Shown in pieces: positions 42,000 to 51,755 of a stretch of DNA of 64,000 bases (position 1 is the stretch's first letter; each line of letters opens with the position of its first letter). The position numbers and the translations under genes are program-made. Origin of the DNA: Brachycybe producta (Eukaryota; Arthropoda; Diplopoda; Playtdesmida; Andrognathidae); NCBI GenBank assembly GCA_036925085.1, contig JAUPFP010000001.1, positions 7,225,722 through 7,289,721 on the forward strand, given 5' to 3'. The notes under the pieces are model-generated. The model worked only from the letters and a program-made list of their open reading frames with translations, was not told where the DNA came from and ran no database searches.

Positions 42000-42995
42000 T
42001 CCAAATCAGAAGCATAGCAATTGCGTAGAATGTGTGCCCTTTTCTATCACTTGTGTTGAATTCCATTTTGTAACGACTGCAAAGATGGAAAAGTTGTCAT
42101 AAAATGCCTTATATGCTGCACGTCTCCTTTCAAGCTCATTTTGCAACTTATCCAAAATAATAAAAAACGTGCTAACTCTGAACAGATCTCTGCCAGTCAA
42201 TTCCACTGAACCATGATAAGACTCAGCATAAGGGATCTTTCTTTTTTTAACCCGAGTCGTAAGGGAATCGTATTCCTGGACATCACAAATCTGCAGTGCT
42301 TTTTGTTCATATTCATCGAAGTTTTCACGGGTTGTTTTGATAAGTTCGACGATGGAATCGTACAGTCAGTGTGTCAATAGCCACACTCTGTAGCTTTCTG
42401 TTTGTAATATCCAACCGACCAAGCAGAAACCCCCACAGACGACGAAGACCCGTGGCTTCACATCATGTGGTATCTTTTTCAGCATTGTCCTCTTCAATAG
42501 ATGTTAAGGCTTGAATGACCTCGGTCCATGATTCGTTGAAATTGTGACAAGCATCGTTTCGAGCGGACCATCAAGTATGTGACAAGCTTTTCAATGTTTT
42601 CGATTCTGAATTTTGGTTTGTGAAGGATTGCAAAACCTCCCAGCGATGAGTGGATGCCGTAAAGAAATTATGAAGTTCCTGAAGCAAGTTGAAATATGAT
42701 GAAGCTTCTTTGCAACTTTCTGCAGCACAAGTTCCTACTAAATTCAGTGAATGAGCTGCACATGGAATGTATTGAGCATGTTGACTTAACTGCTTGATTT
42801 TTGCTTGAAGTCCATTGTATGCGCCAGACATATTACTGGCATTGTCTTAAGATTGCCCTCGACAATTTTTTACATCAATATTATAGGCCTGCAATGACAT
42901 AGTTACAGCTTCCACTAACTGTTGTGCTTTATGGCCCGGGTTGGGAATAAATTTCAAGAAACGTCCAACGGGTTTTTAAAGGTGTCGAGAAACAA
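42000..42995 (-). pseudogene. hAT (ZMYM1-like) transposase relic
   Basis: The minus-strand frame reads RFLKFIPNPGHKAQQLVEAV, then NIDVKNCRGQS, a TAA where QSYDNASN is expected, DNASNMSGAYNGLQAKI, HAQYIPCAAHSLNLVGTCAA and ASTHRWEVLQ (42571-42985). A C-terminal piece (LQNELERRRAAYKAFYDNFS) is at 42080-42160. The order and motifs match the hAT-derived ZMYM1/DUF4371-type transposases. Further stops (SLSHT* at 42571) and the missing N-terminus show it is dead. It follows TSR1 exon sequence directly in the same orientation. Confidence 0.8.
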
Positions 42996-43013
42996 AAAAC
43001 ACTTAAATCGTAC

Positions 43014-43982
43014 CTGATCAGCATTAGGAACGAATTCGATGTCTTCGGCTAATAAGTGAGAACGTCTGTCACGATGAGTTATTTTCCGTTGCTTTTGGTT
43101 TCCGATCTGTCTCAAAACGAGTATCCTCTCCCGAGAGGTGTCCAGGTTTTGAACTTTTTCTTTGGGAACATTTTAACGCAACCAGCCGCAAGCCATGTTA
43201 TGGTCATAGGTTTAAGCATCGCTTTATTTTAAGTTTTTTTCGAATGTGGGCCATTTAGTTGTATAAATTTCTTAATACCTCGTGTTTCTACGATCTTCTG
43301 AATGTTCCTTGTTGCTTCCGCTCTGCGTTTCATCGGCAAACCAGTAACTTCCTAATAAATGTTTCAAAATCCGTATTTCTTTTGTATTTTCTTTCCATAT
43401 TTCCCGTCTGTTTGACCTGAACAGCATGAACTGTCATCGGCAACCCGTGAGTACAAAGTGCAGTTAATAGTGACTCGCCGGCCTCGTCGATACCTTCTTC
43501 CAGAGAATATAGCAAAAGCATCGTATCGGCAACCTTTAAACAAAAAAAGTCACTTCAAAAACCTATAAACACTGCCACCAATGATTGAAACAAATAAAAC
43601 TAGAAAAATCTTTGCAGCATCTAAAACTGCGTGTAAATCGCCCGGACGTGGAACAAAAAAACAAAATTGTTGCTTAAAACGACGGCAAGTCTTACAAGAA
43701 ACACATGCCTAATATGGCAACAGTATCCATTAGAGCTCGAAGTGACGACCGAAGTCTCGTCGCAGGACCTCAAGATACTGAGTGCCGCAAACGGATCTTC
43801 GGAACCACACACCGTAACGAACCGTAACCGTATTTGAAAAAAATAAAAGCATTGGATGACAACGAAGAAATCGAAATCTATCCAGAAAGTCTTACGACAA
43901 GGAATGGAGGAGAACCAACACTTCCAAGCTGCCTCTTTCGTTGAAACGCCTCTTCTCGCTTATTTGCTCTGATTCGCTTAGC
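43014..43982 (-). pseudogene. TSR1: TSR1 (ribosome maturation factor) exons, truncated
   Basis: TSR1 is a GTPase-like 40S ribosome assembly factor. Six minus-strand exon segments match its N-terminal third. (a) 43982-43896: AKRIRANKREEAFQRKRQLG..PPFLV, GTAAG donor. (b) about 43836-43725: FAALSILRSCDETSVVTSSS. (c) to 43610: RFKQQFCFFVPRPGDLHAVL. (d) 43533-43417: VADTMLLLYSLEEGIDEAGE..AVQ. (e) 43351-43279: EVTGLPMKRRAEATRNIQKI. (f) 43159-43014: LRQIGNQKQRKITHRDRRSH..FVPNADQ. Junctions d-e and e-f have GT..AG sites and matching phases. Exon b lacks an AG acceptor, b and c are out of frame, and the donor after c reads AT instead of GT. The rest of the gene (about two thirds) is absent and hAT sequence follows. 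Identity is firm; loss of function is likely. Confidence 0.82.
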
Positions 43983-44454
43983 CTACGGTTGTTGTATTGT
44001 AACCCATTGAAAAAGTAAACAAAAATGTAAAATGATATATTTAAATGAAAATGTTTCATCTTCTTTTTTTTTAAAAAAAATTATTGGGTGATAATGCTAT
44101 CACGACAGTGCGATAGTGACTATCATGTGGTTTTCACCCTGATAGTTCGTGCGATAGTTGCTCTCATGACAGCAACTATCGTGACAACTATCATCGTGAA
44201 ATTAATATAAACGGAAAGATTTTTTTGCAGGAATTAAAGCGAATTGCATCTAATAATTATATTAATCATCATAAATTAACTGTCATCTACATCAAACTTC
44301 ACCTTTACTTTTAATTTATTTGGAACTGGAATCAACTTATAGAATATTCTTCATCATATTGAGATTATCGCTAGTTGACATCCTTCTAGACAACAGTTAG
44401 TTGCGTTTTTTTATTAAATAAGTTTAACAGCAGTTGGATGTTTTACTTAATTCA
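43983..44454. other. No gene; GATAGT inverted-repeat cluster
   Basis: Between 44090 and 44205, words GATAGTG, ACTATCA, GATAGTTG and CAACTATCGTG alternate in both orientations. No ORF. Confidence 0.45.
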
Positions 44455-44703
44455 TAGTTAAGGTACTACTTGTCTCTTAATGAAAACAAGCAGTTCTGGA
44501 AGCAAATTATTTGCTTGCATGCGATCGAAGTTCATTGTTGTGTGGACATCACCACCATAATAAAAACAGCCACATCATACAGTAGTTTCATTCAAAACGG
44601 TTCTTCTGGTCGCTTCGTCTTTCTTGGCATTGCCCTTGTAGCATTTAAACAGTTTCGTACCCATTTTGGGAGCTTTACTATGTCAAAAGCTTGGAAAATT
44701 TGA
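44455..44703 (-). pseudogene. Fragment of Cys-rich secreted protein gene
   Basis: Counterpart of 4690-4955. The minus strand reads through the GCCAAG..AAAGACGAAGCGACC region and the VHTTMNFD-like linker, with indels that destroy the first cysteine pair. Dead fragment. Confidence 0.65.
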
Positions 44704-44732
44704 AGTTTAGCAAAACTCAAAAATTGATAACT

Positions 44733-45644
44733 AGGGTCAACGGTTTCATGCCCTAAAAATCAAAAAAATATGCTTGCAAATATGCTGTCAAAAATCCTAA
44801 AATATGCACTATTGGATATCATTTGCACAATAATTTTTTTTTTTTTTGGGATAGAAATACACAACAAAAAACATTCTCAATTTTTCAAATTTAAAATTAT
44901 GCAGATTATTATGGAGTAGAGGCCTGTATGCCTGTATACACAGGCATTTAGAAATCGGGACGAACACAAATTGGCTCCGCCTTTTTTATGACGACCGGAA
45001 CTTCTAATTGGTTTGTTGTGTGGTTCGATGTTGAAATGGGCGGAGCATGTGATGGCAGACTACATAACCAACCAATTAGAAGTTGCCAGTCGTCATAAAA
45101 AGGGCGGAGCCAACTTGTGTTCGTCCCGATTTCGAAATGCCTGTGCTTTATACTTCGAGAAAGTCCGTTCTACATCACAAGACGTAACTGGTTCCGCTTA
45201 AAACGAGCAATATCAGAAATAGACAAACTGATATCTTCATTTAAATTTTCACCATTTAAAACTGCGCAAATCTTCTGGAGCTCTTAATAGCCTTTATTTT
45301 TCTCTAATACAGTTGACAATTTCTTTGTTCCTTCTTTGGAAGTATTTCCAGTAGCACATTTTAAATTGTCTTGCAGTTCTTGAATGACTGAAAATTTGTT
45401 CAGTTTCTTGAACTAAAATAGAAAAATCCTAATTTTTCTAGAAAAAAAAGTGTTAAATATGCCCCTCACATGTAAAATTCCCAAAATATGCATACAAAAT
45501 ACAAATACCCTTAAATATGCAATTATATGCAAAATAAAACTAGTGTTGTTCGACTTCATATCACATGAATCGTGCTTAAATCTGACACAGCATGAAATAT
45601 AAAGCCGCAAAAAGAATATGCGTTTTCATAAAACCGTTGACCCT
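44733..45644. mobile_element. TIR element with 10-bp target duplication (MULE-like)
   Basis: The ends AGGGTCAACGGTTTCATG and the complement of CATAAAACCGTTGACCCT match at 17 of 18. ATTGATAACT is duplicated exactly on both sides (44723-44732 and 45645-45654), and the empty site exists at about 4976. A 9-11 bp duplication is typical of Mutator-like elements. 912 bp, no transposase, many AAATATGC words near both ends. A MITE (44940-45144) is inserted in it. Confidence 0.8.
44940..45144. mobile_element. MITE, GGGCGGAGC family, nested
   Basis: Long inverted repeats (ACAGGCATTTAGAAATCGGG, then CACAAATTGGCTCCGCC) cover about 80 bp on each side of a short centre. Same signature as 22135 and 51352. 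The target duplication is not obvious. Confidence 0.8.
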
Positions 45645-45654
45645 ATTGATAACT

Positions 45655-47107
45655 AACATAAGATGGCTCGTATAGCTCAAGGAGTCTTTGCATTATATTT
45701 AGCCGCAACATCACAGGCAATGCAACTGCCATAATCCTGCTTAATTACTGTAGTATCAAGATTTTCCTGATTATGGCTTCTCTTGCATCTCTTATCAATA
45801 TCGTTATTGTCATTGTTATTGCTATTATTACTAGTGCTGTACTTGTTATGATTTAATGTTTATTATTTTTAGCACTCGGATTTTTATGTAACATTAAGCA
45901 AATGTTTCTCAGTGCCAAGTGCCAATTGTGAAGTGATCATAAAAAGAGCAACTGCTATAATGCTTTATTCTAATGAAAAAGGATGATTAGAGGCTAGATG
46001 TCATTACTACAAGTTGTCAACTACAGTTTTAGCCTCTAACCAGTGTTTTCATTGAATAAAACAGTATTGTTGGTTGATCTAAATAGGGAATTGTTACTTC
46101 ACAATTAACCCGTAGACCACAGATTGAGAAACATTTGCATTTTATATTGCATAAAAATCTGAGCCCTAATTATTATCATTATTATTAGTATATTCAAAAC
46201 GGAATTAAATATGCAAATTTTTATTTTAGTGGAAGAAAATGTGGAAATATCTATAAAGTATTTTTCAAAAAACATCCCAAACCCATTTGGAAAAACAACA
46301 TATTTTCAGTGGTGCACTGGTGCAGTTACATCATCAGTTTAAAGTTTAGCTTTATGTTAAGCAAGATCATAGTGAAAGAAAACATAGGCCACATTCTGAA
46401 ATTCTAATTGTTAACTAACAGATTAACAATGTAACTTCAATATAACCAACGCAGTGTTTGGTTATCGGATTATTATAGATACAATAACGAGGTTATGGGC
46501 TTTTTTTCTGGATGCTTAACTAACATTGGACATAAACATGTGGATATCAACATTAAAAAACAAAACAAAAAAGGTGCCACACATTTTAAAAATAACCTCA
46601 GGGCCTTTTTTTATCTGAACCACACTTAAGAGTTGTTAAGTTTGAGTGCAAAATGTTGTTGCAGGCGGCTGGGCTGTGGTTGACAACGTATTGCTACGAA
46701 AATATGCCACATCTTTTCATATGCGTGGCTTTTCTTAAGCAACTTTTGAACTTTCATCATCAGAAGGTGGTCGATTTATACCGCCAATGAGTGTTTTTTT
46801 TTTCTTTTTCACACGAACTGCTTTGCAACCACCTCAACACTCTTGTCTGTTGTTCACTTTGTATGACAGTGAAAAAATATTTCCTGATCAAAGTCCATTC
46901 TGTCTGGATAGTTAACGAGGCCTTTCATGTCATCGGTAATGACCATATTTTTGCAGTTTGCATAACTACCGTAAAACAAGCACTTTCCAACCACCACCAT
47001 CAACTCGCATTGTTAGTTTTAGCAACAAACCTGCAACATTTTGAAGTCAACCTTAATTACTCAAAGTGGTTTGCATGAAAAGGCCCTTATTGTGCACTGT
47101 TGCTCGA
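45655..47107. other. Block-specific non-coding flank
   Basis: Close copy of 4987-6521. No independent gene. Confidence 0.5.
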
Positions 47108-47560
47108 TTATTGTATATATTGTTCAAAACATTCCCCGTTAGCATTATACTTATAAACAATGGTAAAAATCCTCCCATGATGACCCGTGTTTTTTTCATA
47201 ACAATCGCAACTTGTGGATGGGTTAATATGTGCAGTGGTTGGTAGGGTATGGTGACTGCGACAAAACTCATTACACAAATGTTGTGAATTGACTATCGTA
47301 TTATGAGTACGAAGTTCTGGAACCAAATCTTTTGCTTGGATCCGATCGAAGTTTGCCGTCGTGTGGACATCACCATCATGAAAACAGTCGCATTGTCCAG
47401 TAGTTTCATTCAAAACGGCTCTTCCGGTCACTTCGACTTTCTGACACAAAAGTTGGCATTGCCCTTGCAGCATTTCAACAGTTTCATAATCCATTTTGGC
47501 AGCTTCAAGTATATGCTCTATAATCAAGACATATAATAACATTAGATAACACACATGCAT
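47108..47560 (-). CDS. Secreted two-module Cys-rich protein, copy 3
   Basis: 150 codons from ATG. Very similar to copy 1 (6522), with scattered replacements (V80-L81 to VP, NSR to NSQ, NPPTSCNC to NPSTSCDC) and an earlier stop. Both C-x3-C-x17-C-x-C modules, the hydrophobic leader and the HDGDVHTTANF linker are intact. Acceptor-like TTATAG|AG at codon 15 (exon from 47517, phase 1) as in the other copies. In this block the signal-peptide exon (57671-57758) is 10 kb upstream on the same strand, beyond the satellite and LINE insertions. Function unknown. Secretion is inferred from the leader; an alternative is that only the part after codon 14 is coding. Confidence 0.7.
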   Translation of the reverse strand: MHVCYLMLLYVLIIEHILEAAKMDYETVEMLQGQCQLLCQKVEVTGRAVLNETTGQCDCFHDGDVHTTANFDRIQAKDLVPELRTHNTIVNSQHLCNEFCRSHHTLPTTAHINPSTSCDCYEKNTGHHGRIFTIVYKYNANGECFEQYIQ

Positions 47561-48208
47561 CTTTGCAATACATCATGAACACTGCAAACAAAAAGAAACT
47601 TTAAGGTTCTGGTTATAATCTTACAGTATTAATAAAAATGAATATTTGCTGTTTAGCTCAAGTATTTCGAGCAGATTCTCGACTTAGACAAATAAAATAT
47701 ATGAGAAGATACTCAAACTTGAAGCACTTTCTCACGTTATGAGCACTTGCTCAAACTGTGAGAAGTTGTTGCCTTTTTGAATGGATAAGTTCTCCATATA
47801 TTGAGTAAGTGCTTCAGATTTTGGGGTGCTTGCACCTGTTGAGAATGGTTGCTTTAATTGTTATGGCTGAATTTATGACTGTTGCTGCACTCAATACCAG
47901 TCTAAAATATTTGCCCAGTTATTTTACCTCAGTTTAAAGATCATTGAAGAGGCTATAGAGTGAAGGCAGACACACCCATTGCCTTGCCCCAGTATATCCG
48001 ACATGGGATGAGACTTCAAAATAGGGGCTGCTTAGTTTAACAAAAAGGAGTAAAAGCTGATTCATTAGGCAATAAGTTTAATCACTTTTGATTTATGAAA
48101 ATCGATTTCGAAAACCGCAATGAATTAATATAGTTTTCCTTGTCTGTAAGTTAGTAACACTCAACGCTTACTAACATTCCTTGAACTGAAGGGTGCCTGA
48201 AAAGACTT

Positions 48209-48300
48209 GTGGTAACGTCACTGGCTACTAACCTTGAGGTCGGTAGTTCGAATTCTGTCGGTGTCGATTCACTATTTATTTACAAACTAACAGTGAAGCC
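48209..48300 (+). repeat. tRNA-like (SINE-like) fragment
   Basis: Best preserved copy: TGGTAACGTCACTGGCTACT then GAGGTCGGTAGTTCGAATTC. A box- and B box-like segments about 40 bp apart, no full cloverleaf evident. Confidence 0.35.
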
Positions 48301-48409
48301 CCTCGTTGGGTGGCTTATTTTTAACATAAATTTAAGAAGAAGCATGTACATGATTTTTGTAAATTTTAAATTAAAAACTAACCAAACAGTTTTAGGACAA
48401 ACAACTCTT

Positions 48410-51290
48410 TCATGCAAGTGGTTTTAGGGACAATCTTCCTTTAGGGCAAATGGTTTTCGAGCAATATCAATATAGGGCAAATGGTTTTCGGGCAATATCC
48501 CTATAGGGCAAATGGTTTTCGGGCAACATCCCTATAGGGCAAATGGTTTTCGGGCAACATCCCTATAGGGCAAATGGTTTTCGGGCAACATCCCTATAGG
48601 GCAAATGGTTTTCGGGCAACATCCCTATAGGGCAAATGGTTTTCGGGCAACATCCCTATAGGGCAAATGGTTTTCGGGCAACATCCCTATAGGGCAAATG
48701 GTTTTCGGGCAACATCCCTATAGGGCAAATGGTTTTCGGGCAACATCCCTATAGGGCAAATGGTTTTCGGGCAACATCCCTATAGGGCAAATGGTTTTCG
48801 GGCAACATCCCTATAGGGCAAATGGTTTTCGGGCAACATCCCTATAGGGCAATGGTTTTCGGGCAACATCCCTATAGGGCAATGGTTTTCGGGCAATATC
48901 CCTATAGGGCAAATGGTTTTCGGGCAATATCCCTATAGGGCAAAAGGTTTTCGGGCAATATCCATATAGGGCAAATGGTTTTCGGGCAATATCCATATAG
49001 GGCAAATGGTTTTCGGGCAATATCCATATAGGGCAAATAGTTTTCGGGCAATATCCATATAGGGCAAATGGTTTTCGGGCAATATCCCTATAGGACAAAC
49101 ATCCTTTTAGGGCAAACGGTTTTACGACAAACATCCTTTTAGGGCAAACGGTTTTACGACAAACATCCTTTTCGAGCTAGTGGTTTGAGGGCAAACATTC
49201 GTTTCGGGCAAATTGTTTAGGACAAACGTCCCTTCAGGGCAAACATCCCTTTCGGGCAAATTGTTTAGGACAAACGTCCCTTCAGGGCAAACATCCCTTT
49301 CGGGCAAATTGTTTAGGACAAACGTCCCTTCAGGGCAAACATTCCTTTCAGGCAAATTGTTTATGACAAACGTCCCTTCAGGGCAAACATTCCTTTCGGG
49401 CTAGTGGTTTGAGGGCAAACATCCTTTTCGGGCAAGTTGTTTAAAAGAAACGTCCCTTCAGGGCAAGTGGTTTAGGGCAAATGGCTTTTAGGGCAAGTGG
49501 TTTTCGGGCAACATCCCTATAGGGCAAATGGTTTTCGGGCAACATCCCTATAGGGCAAATGGTTTTCGGGCAACATCCCTATAGGGCAAATGGTTTTCGG
49601 GCAACATCCCTATAGGGCAAATGGTTTTCGGGCAACATCCCTATAGGGCAAATGGTTTTCGGGCAACATCCCTATAGGGCAAATGGTTTTCGGGCAACAT
49701 CCCTATAGGGCAAATGGTTTTCGGGCAACATCCCTATAGGGCAAATGGTTTTCGGGCAACATCCCTATAGGGCAAATGGTTTTCGGGCAACATCCCTATA
49801 GGGCAATGGTTTTCGGGCAACATCCCTATAGGGCAATGGTTTTCGGGCAATATCCCTATAGGGCAAATGGTTTTCGGGCAATATCCCTATAGGGCAAAAG
49901 GTTTTCGGGCAATATCCATATAGGGCAAATGGTTTTCGGGCAATATCCATATAGGGCAAATAGTTTTCGGGCAATATCCATATAGGGCAAATGGTTTTCG
50001 GCAATATCCCTATAGGACAAACATCCTTTTAGGGCAAACGGTTTTACGACAAACATCCTTTTAGGGCAAACGGTTTTACGACAAACATCCTTTTCGAGCT
50101 AGTGGTTTGAGGGCAAACATTCGTTTCGGGCAAATTGTTTAGGACAAACGTCCCTTCAGGGCAAACATCCCTTTCGGGCAAATTGTTTAGGACAAACGTC
50201 CCTTCAGGGCAAACATCCCTTTCGGGCAAATTGTTTAGGACAAACGTCCCTTCAAGGCAAACATCCCTTTCGGGCTAGTGGTTTGAGGGCAAACATCCTT
50301 TTCGGGCAAGTTGTTTAAAAGAAACGTCCCTTCAGGGCAAGTGGTTTAGGGCAAATGGCTTTTAGGGCAAATGGCTTTTAGGGCAAGTGGTTTTAGGGCA
50401 AATGTCCCTTCAGGACAAGTGGCTTAGGGCAAATGTCCCTTTAGGACAAACGGCTTAGGGCAAATGTACCTTTAGAGCAAATGTCCCTTCAGGGCAAGTG
50501 GTTTAGGGCAAATGGCTTTTAGGGCAAGTGGTTTTAGGGCAAATGTCCCTTCAGGGCAAGTGGCTTAGGGCAAATGTCCCTTTAGGACAAATGGCTTAGG
50601 GCAAATGGATTAGGGCAAATGTACCTTTAGAGCAAATGACCCTTTAGGGCAAGTGGTTAAGGGCAAATGTACCTTTAGAGCAAATGTCCCTTCAGGGCAA
50701 GTAGTTTTAGGGCAAACATCCCTTCAGGGCAAGTGGTTTAGGTCAAATGGCTTTTAGGGCAAGTGGTTTAGGGCAAATGTACCTTCAAGGCAAGTGGCTT
50801 AGGGCAAATGTCCCTTTAGGACAAACGGCTTAGGGCAAATGGATTAGGGCAAATGTACCTTTAGAGCAAATGTCCCTTCAGGGCAAGTGGTTTAGGGCAA
50901 ATGTCCCTTTAGGACAAACGGCTTAGGGCAAATGGATTAGGGCAAATGTACCTTTAGAGCAAATGTCCCTTCAGGGCAAGTGGTTATGGGCAAATGTCCC
51001 TTCAGGGCAAGTGGTTATGGGCAAATGTCCCTTCAGGGCAAGTGGTTATGGGCAAATGTCCCTTCAGAGCAAGTGGTTTAGGGCAAATGTCCCTTTAGGG
51101 CAAGTGGTTTAGGGCAAATGTCCCTTTAGGGCAAGTGGTTTAGGGCAAATGTCCATTTAGGGCAAGTGGTTTAGGAAAAATGTCCCTTTAGGGCAAGTGG
51201 TTTAGGAAAAATTTCCCTTTAGGGCAAGTGGTTTAGGGCAAATTTCCCTTTAGGGGAAGAGTTTGTAGGGTAAATGTCCCTTTCGAGCAA
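48410..51290. repeat. 31-48 bp satellite with higher-order duplication
   Basis: 31-bp units (GGGCAAATGGTTTTCGGGCA then ACATCCCTATA) fill 48480-49095. 48-bp units (GGACAAACGTCCCTTCAGGG then CAAACATCCCTTTCGGGCAA) fill 49200-49440. The whole pattern repeats from 49490 to 50340 at an offset of about 952 bp, including the same minor variants (GGGCAATGG without one A, GGCAAAAGG, ATCCATATAGG). Then mixed 31-32 bp units continue to 51280. The ORFs in this range (PERDVCPEGTF, ARKPFALYGYC and similar) are frames through repeats. Confidence 0.93.
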
Positions 51291-51351
51291 ATGCCACACA
51301 CCCCTCTCAAGTTTATTCGAAGAATGAATTTATTTGAACATGAATAAAGAA

Positions 51352-51544
51352 ACAGGCATCTGTAGACAGCTGCAGAATTTCTTTGGCTCCACCCTTTTAT
51401 GAGCATCATGAATTTCTAATTGGTTTGGTACTGGGTCTGATGTCACATGCCCCACCCTTTTTATTTCTAATTTGTTGATATTTGGTCTGATGCTCATAAA
51501 AGGGCGGAGCAAAAAAATTTCTGAAGCTGTCTACAGATGCCTGT
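51352..51544. mobile_element. MITE with 8-bp duplication, GGGCGGAGC family
   Basis: TIR ACAGGCATCTGTAGACAGCT and its complement; perfect ATAAAGAA duplications (51344-51351 and 51545-51552), a hAT hallmark. Cleanest copy of the family, 193 bp. Inserted in the linker after the satellite. Confidence 0.9.
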
Positions 51545-51599
51545 ATAAAGAATACATGTATTTAATTAAGAAATTATGGAAATGTGATTTGCCACTTAA

Positions 51600-51745
51600 T
51601 TTTGACAAACATCCTTTTAAGGCAAGTGGATTTAGGGCAAACATCCTTTTAAGGCAAGTGGATTTAGGGCAAACATCCCTTTATGGCTAATGTTCTTTTA
51701 GGGCAAATGGTTTTAGAGCAAGTGTCTATAGGGCAAATGCCACAC
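51600..51745. repeat. Residual GGGCAAA satellite units
   Basis: Four to five diverged units (CATCCTTTTAAGGCAAGTGG) ending in GGGCAAATGCCACACCCCCC, the target of the LINE that follows. Confidence 0.85.
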
Positions 51746-51755
51746 CCCCCTCTCA

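Noticed and set aside
48209-48300. Functional tRNA gene
   Set aside because: Only A box- and B box-like segments are recognisable, no complete cloverleaf, and the sister copies are mutated or deleted.
48811-50229. Repeat proteins with ARKPFALYGYC or PERDVCPEGTF units
   Set aside because: They are frames through the 31-bp (three units = 93 bp) and 48-bp satellite, without start context or support.
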